This document shows positions 37,034-46,665 of a stretch of DNA of 64,000 nucleotides, in pieces. The notes below the pieces were generated by a model that did not search any database, was not told the DNA's origin, and saw only the letters and a program-made list of their open reading frames with translations. Origin of the DNA: Vicinamibacterales bacterium. GTDB lineage: Bacteria > Acidobacteriota > Vicinamibacteria > Vicinamibacterales > Fen-181. Where the stretch lies: NCBI GenBank assembly GCA_036504215.1, contig DASXVO010000030.1, positions 16,487 through 80,486 on the forward strand, in the 5' to 3' direction. How positions within the stretch are numbered: position 1 is the stretch's first letter; the number at the start of each line of letters is the position of its first letter. Position numbers and translations under genes: made by a program.

Positions 37034-37861
37034 TCAGGCCTCCTCTTCAGCAGGCGCGGATTTGCGCTTCTTGCCGAAGAGCCAGGCAATCAGGATGCTG
37101 AGCAAGTACAGGCCGATCATCGGCGCCGCGAACAGCGTTTGCGTCAGCATGTCGCCGCTCGGGGTGACGACTGCGGCGACGATGAAGATGATGAGTATCG
37201 CGTATTTGAAGTTCTTGATCAGAAAGCGTGCCGTGACCAGCCCCATCCTCGCCATGAAGTAGATGACGGCAGGCATCTGGAACACCAGACCCATGCCGAG
37301 GATCATCTTCACGTACAGTTCGAAGACCGGCTCGATCTTCGGCGCGAAGAGGAGTTTGTCGGTGGCGAAGCTCGCGAAAAACGTCCACATCCACGGGAAG
37401 AGCAGGTAGTGGGTGAACGCTGCGCCGCCGATGAAGCCGACGCTGGCCAGGAAGACGAACGGGAAGGCGAGCCGTTTCTCCTTCTGGTACAGACCAGGCG
37501 CGATGAAGAGCCACGCCTGCCACATCACGACGGGGATCGCGATGATGATGCCGGCCAGCAGCGCCATCTTGACGTAGAGGATGAACGCTTCGGTCGGCTC
37601 GGTGAAGATGAACGTGCTTCCCTTCGGCAGCAGCCGTGACAGCGGATCCATCACGAACTGGTAGATCCGGTCGACGAACCCGAAGGAGATCAGGCACGCG
37701 ACACCGATGGCCGCCACCGCGACCATGATCCGTTTCCGGAGTTCGTCGAGGTGCTCGAGAAACGTCATCTTGGCGCCAACGCCATCCTCGGGGTCGGACT
37801 CGGGGTCCTGTCCACCGGGCGCCGGAACGCCGCCATGGCCGAAGAACGGAACGAGCGCCAT
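37034..37861 (-). CDS. tatC: Sec-independent translocase component TatC
   Basis: 275 residues with six membrane segments. The family start FLEHLDELRKRIMVAVAAIG and the FxxEP loop FIFTEPTEAFILYVKMALL (signal-peptide binding) are present, as is a C-terminal basic/acidic tail. An N-terminal extension of about 30 residues rich in Gly/Asp precedes the first helix. The start codon shares its A with the last base of the tatA stop (TAATG). It recognises twin-arginine signal peptides of folded proteins. Confidence 0.95.
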   Translation of the reverse strand: MALVPFFGHGGVPAPGGQDPESDPEDGVGAKMTFLEHLDELRKRIMVAVAAIGVACLISFGFVDRIYQFVMDPLSRLLPKGSTFIFTEPTEAFILYVKMALLAGIIIAIPVVMWQAWLFIAPGLYQKEKRLAFPFVFLASVGFIGGAAFTHYLLFPWMWTFFASFATDKLLFAPKIEPVFELYVKMILGMGLVFQMPAVIYFMARMGLVTARFLIKNFKYAILIIFIVAAVVTPSGDMLTQTLFAAPMIGLYLLSILIAWLFGKKRKSAPAEEEA

Positions 37862-38181
37862 TAGCTGTGCTGCGTCGGACCGTCACTCGGCGCGACGGGA
37901 GTTGTGGGCTGAACGGGCGCCGCGGCGGGCTCCGTCGTGGAGGCCTGTACGGTCTGCTCAGGGGCCGGCGCCGGCGCCTGGGCGGCGGGCCGCGGCTGAC
38001 GCTGCTCATCCACGCGGATTTCTTCCTCGAGCGTGTTGCGCAACTCGTTCGACGCGCGCTTGAACTCGGCGATGCTCTTGCCCAGCGACTTGCCAAGTTC
38101 TGGTAGCTTGCGCGGTCCGAAGATGATCAGCGCAATCACGAAGATGATGATCAGTTCCTGCATGCCGATTGAGCCAAACAT
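37861..38181 (-). CDS. TatA/TatB family twin-arginine translocase subunit
   Basis: 106 residues. One N-terminal membrane helix (LIIIFVIALIIFG), the FGPRKLPELGKSLGKSI amphipathic helix, then a charged and Pro/Ala/Gln-rich tail. Whether it works as TatA or TatB is not clear from the sequence; a single such gene with TatC suggests a TatA-type dual-function subunit. The ATG follows GGAG. A clear sigma-70 promoter lies about 130 bases upstream. Confidence 0.92.
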   Translation of the reverse strand: MFGSIGMQELIIIFVIALIIFGPRKLPELGKSLGKSIAEFKRASNELRNTLEEEIRVDEQRQPRPAAQAPAPAPEQTVQASTTEPAAAPVQPTTPVAPSDGPTQHS

Positions 38182-38309
38182 CGAACCTGCTCCTTCACCT
38201 TCCACGCGCCGCGCTGATGGACCGTGACGCGAAAGGAACACCGCCCGGTCAGGCGGCACACTGTCATGCTTCGACGGGTCTCATGGTGTCGGGGAAACCT
38301 CTTCTTCGG

Positions 38310-38338
38310 ATTATAGGGGTCGCCTCCCGCACGGTCAA
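38310..38338 (-). promoter_or_regulatory. sigma-70 promoter of tatA-tatC
   Basis: On the minus strand, TTGACC (38333-38338), 17 bases, TATAAT (38310-38315). This is a near-perfect vegetative promoter, giving a leader of about 120 bases before tatA. Confidence 0.8.
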
Positions 38339-38406
38339 GGCAGGGGCGCCCAGCCGCGCGCCCGAACTCATTGCGGCACCATGGTTTATCTGCTAGCATC
38401 GAATTC

Positions 38407-40023
38407 ATGCGCAGGTACGGAGTCTTTTCGGCCGCCCTCTTCGCGATCGTCGTCTCGGCGCTGGTCGGCGGCCTGTTCGGCCGCAAGGCACTCGCCACCG
38501 ACGACCGCCTCCAGGATTACCGCGCGTACGCCGCGGCGCTCGGCGCGGTCGAAGCGAACTACATCGACAAGGTCGACTCGGCGCGGCTCGTCTACCGCTC
38601 AATCGACGGGATGCTGCAGACGCTCGACCCGCATTCGAGCTTCATGGATCCGGCGACCTACGCGCGGATGCGCGAGCGTCAGGAAGGCCACTACTACGGC
38701 CTGGGTATCACCATCGTGGTCGTGGACGGGGACATCACCGTCGTCTCTCTCTTCGAAGGGACCCCCGCCTACAAGAAGGGTATCCGTCGCGGCGACATCA
38801 TCGCGCGAATCGCCGGCGAGGACGCGAAGGGCTGGACGAGCGATCAGGCCGTCAAGAAACTGCGCGGACCCAAAGGAACGTTGGTCCAGGTGTCGCTCCG
38901 GCGGCCCGGCTATGACCAGTTGATCGATGTCGAGGTCCCACGCGACGACATCAACATCCCGTCGATCCCGGCGGCGTTCATGGTGGACGGCCAGACCGGC
39001 TACGTGCGGCTTCAGGATTTCGCGGAGAACACCGACCGCGACCTGTCGACGACGCTCCACGAACTGCGGGGCAACGGGATGAAGAGGCTCCTGCTCGACC
39101 TGCGAAGCAATCCGGGCGGCCCGCTCGACCAGGCGATCAAGGTCTCCAACAGGTTCCTGCCCCAGGGCGCACTTATCGTCTACACGCGAGGGCGCGTGCC
39201 AAACTCCGAGCAGGACTACGTGGCGACCGACCGGAGCGAGTTCACCGACATGCCGCTCATCGTCCTGGTGAATCGCAACAGCGCGAGCGCTTCGGAGATC
39301 GTCAGCGGCGCGCTGCAGGATCACGACCGCGCGCTCATCGTCGGTGAGACGACGTTTGGCAAGGCGCTGGTGCAGTCGGTGTACCGCATCCACGAGGACG
39401 CGGGACTTGCCCTGACGACCGCGCGATACTACACGCCGAGCAAGCGGCTGATCCAGCGCCCGTGGGACGGCACCTTCGACGAGTACCTGAACTACACGTT
39501 GCGCGATCAGACGCCGAAGACCCACCCGGCGACCGACCTGCGGTACACCGAGGGCGGGCGGAAAGTGTTCAGCGGCGGCGGCATCGAGCCGGACCGCCGG
39601 CTCGACGGCCCGGTCGAGGGCTTCAACCCGACCAGGTTCGGTCGCATCTTGTATGCGCGCCAGGTGTTCGGCGTATTCGCGGAGCGGTACGTGGCCGATG
39701 GCGACACGCGGATCGCGCCACGCCCCGACCAGAAGAAGGTTGCGCGCGGCTTCGTCGTCGACGACCCGACAGTGCAGGAGTTCAAGGATTTCCTGAAAAC
39801 GCAACGGGTCAAGGTCGACGACGTGGCGTTCGCACAGGATCGCGAATTCATCCGGGCGATGATCCACTACGACATCGACATGGCGCTGTTCGGCCTGTCC
39901 GAGGCCCGGCGCAACCTGATTGCGAAGGATCCCCAGGCGCAGTTTGCACTGCAACTGTTCCCTGACGCCGAGCGGCTGGCCGAACTCCGCCGGTCGAAGC
40001 CGGCGAAGCCGGGTGTCGAGTAG
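38407..40023 (+). CDS. S41 family C-terminal processing protease
   Basis: 538 residues. An N-terminal signal/anchor (about 1-30), a PDZ domain (about 100-180) and the tail-specific protease domain with the Ser loop NRNSASASEIV (about 289-299) and the general-base Lys319 in TFGKALVQ. A C-terminal extension of about 150 residues goes beyond the usual CtpA fold and contains a basic, helical segment. It degrades or trims periplasmic proteins. The ATG is preceded by only a weak ribosome-binding site. Substrate unknown. Confidence 0.92.
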   Translation: MRRYGVFSAALFAIVVSALVGGLFGRKALATDDRLQDYRAYAAALGAVEANYIDKVDSARLVYRSIDGMLQTLDPHSSFMDPATYARMRERQEGHYYGLGITIVVVDGDITVVSLFEGTPAYKKGIRRGDIIARIAGEDAKGWTSDQAVKKLRGPKGTLVQVSLRRPGYDQLIDVEVPRDDINIPSIPAAFMVDGQTGYVRLQDFAENTDRDLSTTLHELRGNGMKRLLLDLRSNPGGPLDQAIKVSNRFLPQGALIVYTRGRVPNSEQDYVATDRSEFTDMPLIVLVNRNSASASEIVSGALQDHDRALIVGETTFGKALVQSVYRIHEDAGLALTTARYYTPSKRLIQRPWDGTFDEYLNYTLRDQTPKTHPATDLRYTEGGRKVFSGGGIEPDRRLDGPVEGFNPTRFGRILYARQVFGVFAERYVADGDTRIAPRPDQKKVARGFVVDDPTVQEFKDFLKTQRVKVDDVAFAQDREFIRAMIHYDIDMALFGLSEARRNLIAKDPQAQFALQLFPDAERLAELRRSKPAKPGVE

Positions 40024-40057
40024 GCATTCCCCCTAGGTATGGTGTTCTTTCGGGTGC

Positions 40058-40086
40058 TTGCCACAAGAGCTTGTACTTGCTAGACT
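40058..40086 (+). promoter_or_regulatory. sigma-70 promoter of smc
   Basis: TTGCCA (40058-40063), 17-base spacer, TAGACT (40081-40086). Five of six and four of six consensus bases with ideal spacing. The leader to the smc ATG would be about 145 bases. Confidence 0.6.
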
Positions 40087-40236
40087 GACGAACCGACGGT
40101 GGACAGCCGCCCTTCCTGGCGGCTGTCGCCGTTTTCGGCGCCGATGACGGGTTCCCGGAGCGGCGCCAATTGCGGGCGCCTCGTCCCTCCGGGGCGGTGC
40201 CCATGGCGTGGCGTGCTGTCGTTCAGGTCACTTCCG

Positions 40237-43200
40237 ATGCGTTTGCAGAAGTTGCAGATTTCCGGGTTCAAGTCCTTTTCCGATCGGTCGGAGCTCGCCT
40301 TCGATCGCGGTGTCACGGCGATCGTCGGACCGAACGGGTGCGGCAAGAGCAACGTCGCCGACGCGATCGTGTGGGTTCTCGGTGAACAGAGCGCCAAGAG
40401 CTTGCGCGGCGACCAGATGCAGGACGTGATCTTCAACGGCAGCGAGGCGCGCAAGGCGACCGGCGCTGCGGAAGTGCGTCTGATGCTGTCCGGGGTGACG
40501 TCGAGCACGAAGACGCCCGCGGAGACGGACAGCGAGGATTCGGACGCGGTCATCGCGCGCGATGTCGAGGTGACGCGGCGGTTGTACCGGTCGGGCGAGA
40601 GCGAGTACCTGATCAACGGTGAGATCGTACGCCTGAAGGATGTCCACGAACTCCTCATGGACACCGGGCTCGGCGCCAAGGCCTACGCGATCATCGAGCA
40701 GGGAAAGATCGGGCAGATCCTCAGTTCGCGCCCTGGCGACCGTCGTCAACTGATCGAGGAGGCTGCTGGCGTCACGAAGTACAAGGCACGCCGGCGCGCC
40801 GCCGAACTCAAGCTCGAGGCCTCCGAACAGAACCTCACGCGCATCGACGACATCATCTTCGAGGTCGAGAAGCAGCGTGCGGCGCTCAAGCGCCAGGCTG
40901 CCAAGGCGCGTCGCTACAAGCGACTGCGTGAGGAATTGCGGCGGTGGGAGAAGGTGCTGTTCGCGCGCCGCTACCGCGTGCTGGCCGCGTCGATCGAGTC
41001 GACGCGCCAGCGACTGGCCGAGCGCAGAGCCGAGGAGGCCGCAGCCGCCGGCCGGCTGTCCGCGGCGGAGGAATCCCTCGCGCGTACCCGTCTGGATCTC
41101 GCGCAGGCCGAGTCGCACGCCAACGCCCTGCGTGAGGAGGCGCACGCGCGCGAACTGGAGATCGATCGCCGACAGAATCACGTCAGCTTCAGCGAGCAGC
41201 AGTTGGTGGGACTGGAGGCCCGGAGCACCGAGATCGCCGACGAACTCAAGGCCCTCGAGGCGAGGCACGAACCTGCCACCGCCGCGTTGGCCGACCGCCG
41301 CCTGTCGGCGGCGCGCGCCGCAGAGGATCGGGACCAGGCTGCGGCCGTGCTGGCGGCGGAACAGGCTGCGTACGAGGCGGCCCACCAAGGCCTCCAGGTT
41401 CTCGAGTCTGAAGTCGAAGAGCGACGACAGGAAGTCTACCAGGCGTTGAGCACCATCAACTCCCTGCAGCATGCCATCGACAACGCCGTGGCGGCCCGCG
41501 AGCGCGTGGTCGATGAACTGGCGCGACTCGACGCCGAGAAGGCGGACGTCGAGGTCGAGGACGGCCGTGTGCAGGCGGAGCGGGCAGCAGCCAGCGCGCA
41601 GTTGTCCGAGGCGCAGATCGCACTCGAGCGCACGCGGGCCGACGGCGAGGCCAGGCAGGCCGAACTGTCCGACGCCCGCGAGCAGCACGAACAGCGGCGC
41701 CTCGAGATCCGCGCGAACGAGCAGGAACTGGCGAGCGTCGAAGCGCGCCTCGGTTCGCTCGAGGAACTCGAGGCGGCGCGTGCGCAGTACGGCGACGCCG
41801 CACGGTTCATCTTGGCCGACCAGACGGCCGGCATTCGCCAGATGGGATCGGTGGCCGACTACCTCGAGGTCGAACGCGGCCACGAACGCGCCGTCGAGAC
41901 ATTCCTGGCGGACCTCCTGCAGCACGTTGTCGTGGCCGATCACCAGGAAGCGGAGCGCGGACTGGCGCTCGTGCGGGAACACAACGCGGGACGTTGCGGT
42001 TTCCTGGTCGCGAGTGGGACGGTGGCGGCCGCGTCACCGGTGGCCGGGCCTCCCGTACCGGGCCTGGTGTCGCTCGCCTCGGTCGTGCGGATCGCCGGCG
42101 ACCACGCCGCGCAGATCCAGCGCGCGATCGGCCACGCGTGGATTGCGCCGTCGTTCGCGCTGGCCACGACAGCTGCGCCGCTCACCGACGCCCCGGTCGT
42201 GACACCCGAAGGTGACGTCCTGCACGGGGCGCATCTCGTCTACGGCGGTGCGCGCGAGGAGTCACGCGGCATCCTCTCGACCAAGCGCGAGATCAAGGAA
42301 CTGCGCGACCGCACGGCGGCTCTTCGCGAGACGCTCGAACGGCTGGCCGGCGAGACTGCGGCGGTGGCCGCGACCATCGAGCACCTGTCGCAGCAGATCG
42401 CGGGCCTGACGGCAGAGGCCCACGGGCGGGAGAAAGCGATCGTCGGGTTCGAAGGGCTGCTGGCGAAGGCCACCGAGAACCGCGAACGCCTGATGCGCAA
42501 GGCCGAGGTGCTGGCGACCGAGAGCGCACGTGCCGACGAGGAGAGACGGTCGCTGGAATCCCGCGAGGCCGAAGCGCGCGCGTCGATTGCCCGCCAGCAC
42601 GAGACGTGGCAGGCGGCCGACGAGCGCCTGGCGCAGGCGCAGCGACAGTACCAGGACGCGCGAGACGCGGCCGAGGTGAGCAGCCGGCGGGCGGCCGATG
42701 CCCGGGCGTCGCACGCGGGCCTGGTCGAGCGCGCGACCGCCCTGCTCGTCGAAGTCGCGCGCCAGGAGGAAGTGCTCGCGGAACTCGAGGCGCGGGCCGG
42801 CGCACGCCACGAAGAGGCGCGACAGAACACGTCACGGCAGGAAGACCTTCGGCAGGCCATCGCCGACGGCAAGCGCCAGCTCGACCTCGACCTTCAGGAT
42901 CTCGAACGGCTGCGCGGAGAGGTCCACCAGGCCGACGACCGACTGTCGGCGTTGCGCGAGGGGGCCGACGGCCAGGAGGCGGCCATCCGCGACGCCAGGC
43001 ACCAGGTTGACGCGGTCCGGACGGAGGTGGGCGAACTCGACGTGGTACGGGTGACGGCTGAATCCGACCTGGCGCACCTCGCGTCCACATGCGTCGAGGC
43101 GGTGCAGGCGACGCTCGACCAGGTCCTCGCGGAGGTCGAAGAGGCGGAACGTGCCGGACAGGTGGCGCCAGGCCGGGCAATGGCCGACGAGCCGGACGAA

Positions 43201-43968
43201 GAGGCGGGCGACGAGGAAGGCGAGTTCCCGTCCGCGCCCGCCGTCGAAGGAGCGGAGGGCGGCGCCGAGGCGGTCGGCGAACTGCCACCGCTCATGGCTG
43301 CCGCCGCCGCTGCCAAGCAGCCGCCGGCGACGCCCGAGGAGGCGATCACCGACCTCAAGACCAAGATCGACAGACTCGGTCCGGTCAACATGATGGCGAT
43401 CGAGCAGTTCGACGAACTCGAGACCCGCCACGGCTTCCTCACGGTGCAGCGCAAGGATCTCCGCGAGTCGATTGCCGCGACCGGCGAGGCCATCCGCCGC
43501 ATCGACGAAACCAGCAAGGAACGCTTCCGCGACGCGTTCGCGGTGATCAACCAGAATTTCCAGGAAACGTTTGCCGTCCTGTTCGGTGGCGGCAGTGCCG
43601 GCCTGTCGTTGCTCGACGAGACCGACGTCCTGGAGAGCGGGATCGAGATCGTCGCGCAGCCCCCGGGCAAGCGCCTGCAGAGCGTGCAGTTGCTGTCGGG
43701 CGGCGAGAAGGCGCTCACGGCCATCGCGCTGATGTTCGGGATCTTCCGCTACAAGCCGAGCCCGTTCTGCGTGCTCGACGAGATTGACGCGCCGCTCGAC
43801 GACGCCAACATCGGGCGGTTCATCGAGATCCTCAAGCAGATGCAGGAGCAGACGCAGTTCATCATCATCACGCACAGCCGGAAGACGATGGAGATCGCCG
43901 ACCGGCTCTACGGGGTGACGATGGAGGAGCCCGGCGTCTCCAAACTGATCTCCGTGAAACTCAACTGA
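40237..43968 (+). CDS. smc: chromosome segregation ATPase SMC
   Basis: 1243 residues. Walker A GPNGCGKS (31-38) in the N-terminal head, two long coiled coils, a hinge (about 520-660) with GSVADYLEVERGHERAVETF, and a C-terminal head with signature LLSGGEKALTAIALMFGI and Walker B FCVLDEIDAPLDD. Together with ScpA/ScpB (not here) it compacts and separates chromosomes. An insertion of about 65 residues, acidic then Ala/Pro-rich, lies at about 980-1045 and interrupts the C-terminal coil. The ATG was chosen at the family start MRLQKLQISGFKSF. Confidence 0.95.
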   Translation: MRLQKLQISGFKSFSDRSELAFDRGVTAIVGPNGCGKSNVADAIVWVLGEQSAKSLRGDQMQDVIFNGSEARKATGAAEVRLMLSGVTSSTKTPAETDSEDSDAVIARDVEVTRRLYRSGESEYLINGEIVRLKDVHELLMDTGLGAKAYAIIEQGKIGQILSSRPGDRRQLIEEAAGVTKYKARRRAAELKLEASEQNLTRIDDIIFEVEKQRAALKRQAAKARRYKRLREELRRWEKVLFARRYRVLAASIESTRQRLAERRAEEAAAAGRLSAAEESLARTRLDLAQAESHANALREEAHARELEIDRRQNHVSFSEQQLVGLEARSTEIADELKALEARHEPATAALADRRLSAARAAEDRDQAAAVLAAEQAAYEAAHQGLQVLESEVEERRQEVYQALSTINSLQHAIDNAVAARERVVDELARLDAEKADVEVEDGRVQAERAAASAQLSEAQIALERTRADGEARQAELSDAREQHEQRRLEIRANEQELASVEARLGSLEELEAARAQYGDAARFILADQTAGIRQMGSVADYLEVERGHERAVETFLADLLQHVVVADHQEAERGLALVREHNAGRCGFLVASGTVAAASPVAGPPVPGLVSLASVVRIAGDHAAQIQRAIGHAWIAPSFALATTAAPLTDAPVVTPEGDVLHGAHLVYGGAREESRGILSTKREIKELRDRTAALRETLERLAGETAAVAATIEHLSQQIAGLTAEAHGREKAIVGFEGLLAKATENRERLMRKAEVLATESARADEERRSLESREAEARASIARQHETWQAADERLAQAQRQYQDARDAAEVSSRRAADARASHAGLVERATALLVEVARQEEVLAELEARAGARHEEARQNTSRQEDLRQAIADGKRQLDLDLQDLERLRGEVHQADDRLSALREGADGQEAAIRDARHQVDAVRTEVGELDVVRVTAESDLAHLASTCVEAVQATLDQVLAEVEEAERAGQVAPGRAMADEPDEEAGDEEGEFPSAPAVEGAEGGAEAVGELPPLMAAAAAAKQPPATPEEAITDLKTKIDRLGPVNMMAIEQFDELETRHGFLTVQRKDLRESIAATGEAIRRIDETSKERFRDAFAVINQNFQETFAVLFGGGSAGLSLLDETDVLESGIEIVAQPPGKRLQSVQLLSGGEKALTAIALMFGIFRYKPSPFCVLDEIDAPLDDANIGRFIEILKQMQEQTQFIIITHSRKTMEIADRLYGVTMEEPGVSKLISVKLN

Positions 43969-44072
43969 GGCCTGTGCCGGCTCGCGAAAAGCGGCAAGTA
44001 TCCCCTTTTCCGGGCGGCGGCGAACCGTCACGCCTGCTCCGCCGTATACTCCCAGCAGGAGGGACTTTTGCT

Positions 44073-44873
44073 ATGCGTGCAACGCGGAGTCTGGCGCTTG
44101 GCGCCCGTGTGGTGATGTTGGTGGTGGCCTCAGCCGCCCTGACGGCCTGCGACGTGGTGGTGACGAGCCTCAACGCCAAGGGCAAGGCCGAGGATACCTG
44201 GTCCCGAACCTATCCCATCACCGCCAATGGCCAGGTGGAGATCGTCAACCTCAACGGAGGGATCGACGTCGTCGGCGGTGAGGGCACGCAGGTCGAGGTC
44301 GTTGCCGAACGAACGGCTCGGGCGGCCACCGACGATGTTGCGCGCGAGTTCCTGAAACAGGTCGAGATCCGGGAAGAGGTGAACGCTGACCGCGTCCGCC
44401 TCGAGACGAAGGTGCCGTCGAATCCCGAGGGGAAGCGCGCCGAGATTCGGTATAGGGTGAAAGTGCCCGCCACGGTGTCGGTGCGCGTCACCGACGTCAA
44501 CGGGGCCGTGGAGGTGACCGGGATCAAGGGGGCGCTCAAAGCGGAGACGACCAATGGCGGGGTGCGCGGCCGCGACCTGAGCGGAGCCGTCGAGGCGACC
44601 ACGACGAATGGCGGCATCAAGCTCGCTTTCGCTTCCCTTGCGAGTGGCGGCATCCGCGCCGAGACGACCAACGGTGGCGTCGACGTGACGATTCCCGCGA
44701 GCGCGAAGGCGGATGTGAAGCTGTCCTGCACGAACGGGGGCATCTCGGTGGACGGACTCAAGCTCGAAGGCGGAGAATCGAGCCGTCGCCGGGTCGAGGG
44801 ACGTCTGAACGGCGGCGGACCGAGCGTCTCGCTGGAGACCGTCAACGGCGGGATCCGGTTCAGCGGCAAGTGA
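44073..44873 (+). CDS. DUF4097 family lipoprotein
   Basis: 266 residues. A lipoprotein signal peptide ending in a lipobox (ALTAC) and then a beta-helix-like domain of short repeats, each with a TTNGGV/TNGGI-type turn (residues about 165-230), characteristic of DUF4097/DUF4098 adhesin-like proteins. Function is unknown; envelope stress roles are suspected for related proteins. It follows an AGGAGGG ribosome-binding site. A -10 like TATACT lies at 44045-44050. The M48 protease gene overlaps its stop by 4 bases. Confidence 0.82.
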   Translation: MRATRSLALGARVVMLVVASAALTACDVVVTSLNAKGKAEDTWSRTYPITANGQVEIVNLNGGIDVVGGEGTQVEVVAERTARAATDDVAREFLKQVEIREEVNADRVRLETKVPSNPEGKRAEIRYRVKVPATVSVRVTDVNGAVEVTGIKGALKAETTNGGVRGRDLSGAVEATTTNGGIKLAFASLASGGIRAETTNGGVDVTIPASAKADVKLSCTNGGISVDGLKLEGGESSRRRVEGRLNGGGPSVSLETVNGGIRFSGK

Positions 44874-46003
44874 ACGAGGACAGGTCCGCCCGGTACCACA
44901 AACTGAGGCGCCGGGCGGCCGCCGTTTCAACGGCCTGGAGCGTCGCGTTGCTGCTGGCGTTTGCAGCGACGCCGCTGTCGGCCTGGTTGCGTGATTTGTC
45001 CGACGCGCTGGTGGTGCGCTTCGGGTTTCCATCCTGGCTTCGCCCGTCCGCCGTCGTCATCGCCTACGTGGCCTGCCTCGGTACCCTTCACGAACTCGGC
45101 TCGCTGCCCATCGCGTTCTATCACGGCTTCCTGCTCGAACGCCGCTACGGGCTCTCGACCGAGCGCCTGCGCAGTTGGTTGTTCGACCATGTAAAGGGCG
45201 GCCTGATCGGCGCCGCCTTGTCGCTGACCGGGTTCTGCCTGCTGTATCTCGTGATGCGGCAGTGGCCGGCCGCGTGGTGGGCGATCGCCGGCACAGGCTT
45301 CGCCATCATCGTCGTCTTGATGGTCCAACTGGCCCCGGTCGTGCTCATGCCGATCTTCTTCACGTTCCGTCCGCTCGAACGCCAGGATCTTCGTGCACGC
45401 CTCCTCGCGCTGTCGCAGCGCGCCGGCGTGGCGGTCGTCGATGCGTGTGAGTGGCAGATGAGCGACCGAACGAAGAAGGCGAATGCGGCGCTGGCGGGTA
45501 TCGGTCGAACGCGCCGGATCCTCGTGTCCGACACCCTGCTCGCCACGCACACCGACGACGAGATCGAAGTCATCCTCGCGCACGAACTGGGTCACCACGT
45601 GCGCCACGACATCTGGCGGGGCATTGCGTTCCAGACTCTGGTGATGTTGGCAGGGTTCTACCTGGCAGGGCGGGTGCTCGTGGTGCTGGCGCGGCCGCTT
45701 GGACTCGCCGGCATCGCGGATGTTGCAGGCCTCCCGGTACTCCTGCTGGCGGCTGGCCTGCTGTCACTGGTGCTGGTGCCGCTGGCCAACGCCCTCTCAC
45801 GCCGGATGGAGCGAGCCGCCGACCAGTTCGCGTTTGGCCTGACCGGACGCGCGATGGAATTCGCGAGCGCCATGCAGCGACTGGGCGCGCAGAACCTGGC
45901 CGAGGAGAACCCATCGCGTGTCAGCCGCTGGCTCTTCCACACGCATCCGACGATAGCGGAACGAATCGCCGCTGCGAGGGAATGGGCCGCGAAGCACTCG
46001 TAG
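44870..46003 (+). CDS. M48 family membrane metalloprotease (Ste24-like)
   Basis: 377 residues. Five or six membrane segments and a cytoplasmic zinc-protease domain with H238-E-L-G-H242 (AHELGHHVRHD) and the downstream EEN that completes the metal site. GTG start overlaps the DUF4097 lipoprotein stop, so coupling is likely. It belongs to the CAAX-protease/HtpX-like group that degrades or trims membrane proteins; the bacterial substrates are unknown. The pairing with a lipoprotein may point to an envelope quality-control pair. Confidence 0.9.
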   Translation: MNEDRSARYHKLRRRAAAVSTAWSVALLLAFAATPLSAWLRDLSDALVVRFGFPSWLRPSAVVIAYVACLGTLHELGSLPIAFYHGFLLERRYGLSTERLRSWLFDHVKGGLIGAALSLTGFCLLYLVMRQWPAAWWAIAGTGFAIIVVLMVQLAPVVLMPIFFTFRPLERQDLRARLLALSQRAGVAVVDACEWQMSDRTKKANAALAGIGRTRRILVSDTLLATHTDDEIEVILAHELGHHVRHDIWRGIAFQTLVMLAGFYLAGRVLVVLARPLGLAGIADVAGLPVLLLAAGLLSLVLVPLANALSRRMERAADQFAFGLTGRAMEFASAMQRLGAQNLAEENPSRVSRWLFHTHPTIAERIAAAREWAAKHS

Positions 46004-46098
46004 CAGATTCGAATCGGGCCACACCTGCCTGGTCACCTCATCCCCGGGGCCACGGAGACCGCCGGCCGTCTGGTGCGGACGCGCATTCGGCGATGTGC

Positions 46099-46545
46099 CT
46101 ACCGCTCGTACGCCAAGAGCCCTGTGTGGTAGATGAGAAGCCAGCCCGAGCCGACCTTCGTATAGCCCTTGCACGCCCGTCCCTTCCAGTGAAACGGCGC
46201 CCGGTCTGCCCTGTTGCACCAGAGGGTGTCGACGTCCACCACCGCAAAGCCCCCGTCGCGTTCGGCTGAGACGGCGATACGGACCGTCGTCCTTCTGTTG
46301 TGGACGAGTTCGTAGGCGCGAAACAGCTCGTGCCACCCTGCCTTCCAACGATCGCGGTTGTAGCGACCCTGTGGGAACACCCAGCTGGCAGGGTCGTGTG
46401 AACTGGCGTCCGGTGGCCACGGCCACACCATGTCGGGGTGGAAGAGAGACACGAGAGCCTCGGCATCCTGGTGGTCCCAGGCCCAGGTTTCTCGGTCGAC
46501 CATCGCCTGGATCTCGTCCTCTTCGCTCACGTCGGCTTCCTCCAT
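46099..46545 (-). CDS. SnoaL/NTF2-like protein
   Basis: 148 residues. The cone-shaped NTF2 fold is suggested by AMVDRETWAWDHQDAEALVSLFHPDMVW, a central YELVHNRRTTVRIAVS, and a final hydrophobic sheet GSGWLLIYHTGLL. Proteins of this fold bind small molecules or act as isomerases or steroid-like cyclases; no catalytic assignment is possible. A GTG ten codons upstream (46575) is an alternative start. It converges with the M48 protease gene. Confidence 0.65.
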   Translation of the reverse strand: MEEADVSEEDEIQAMVDRETWAWDHQDAEALVSLFHPDMVWPWPPDASSHDPASWVFPQGRYNRDRWKAGWHELFRAYELVHNRRTTVRIAVSAERDGGFAVVDVDTLWCNRADRAPFHWKGRACKGYTKVGSGWLLIYHTGLLAYER

Positions 46546-46665
46546 GCATTCGCCGTGCTGTTCTCGACTGGTCACCGGGCAATCAGCGGATGGACGCGTG
46601 AGGAAACCCGCGAAGGCGAGTCCGTGATGAGTCCGGCGAACCTGCCGCAGCCGCCTCCTGACTGC

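Noticed and set aside
40099..40236. Upstream extension of SMC.
   Set aside because: Family members begin at MRLQKLQISGFKSF; the extra 46 residues are without similarity and lie in the leader of a good promoter.
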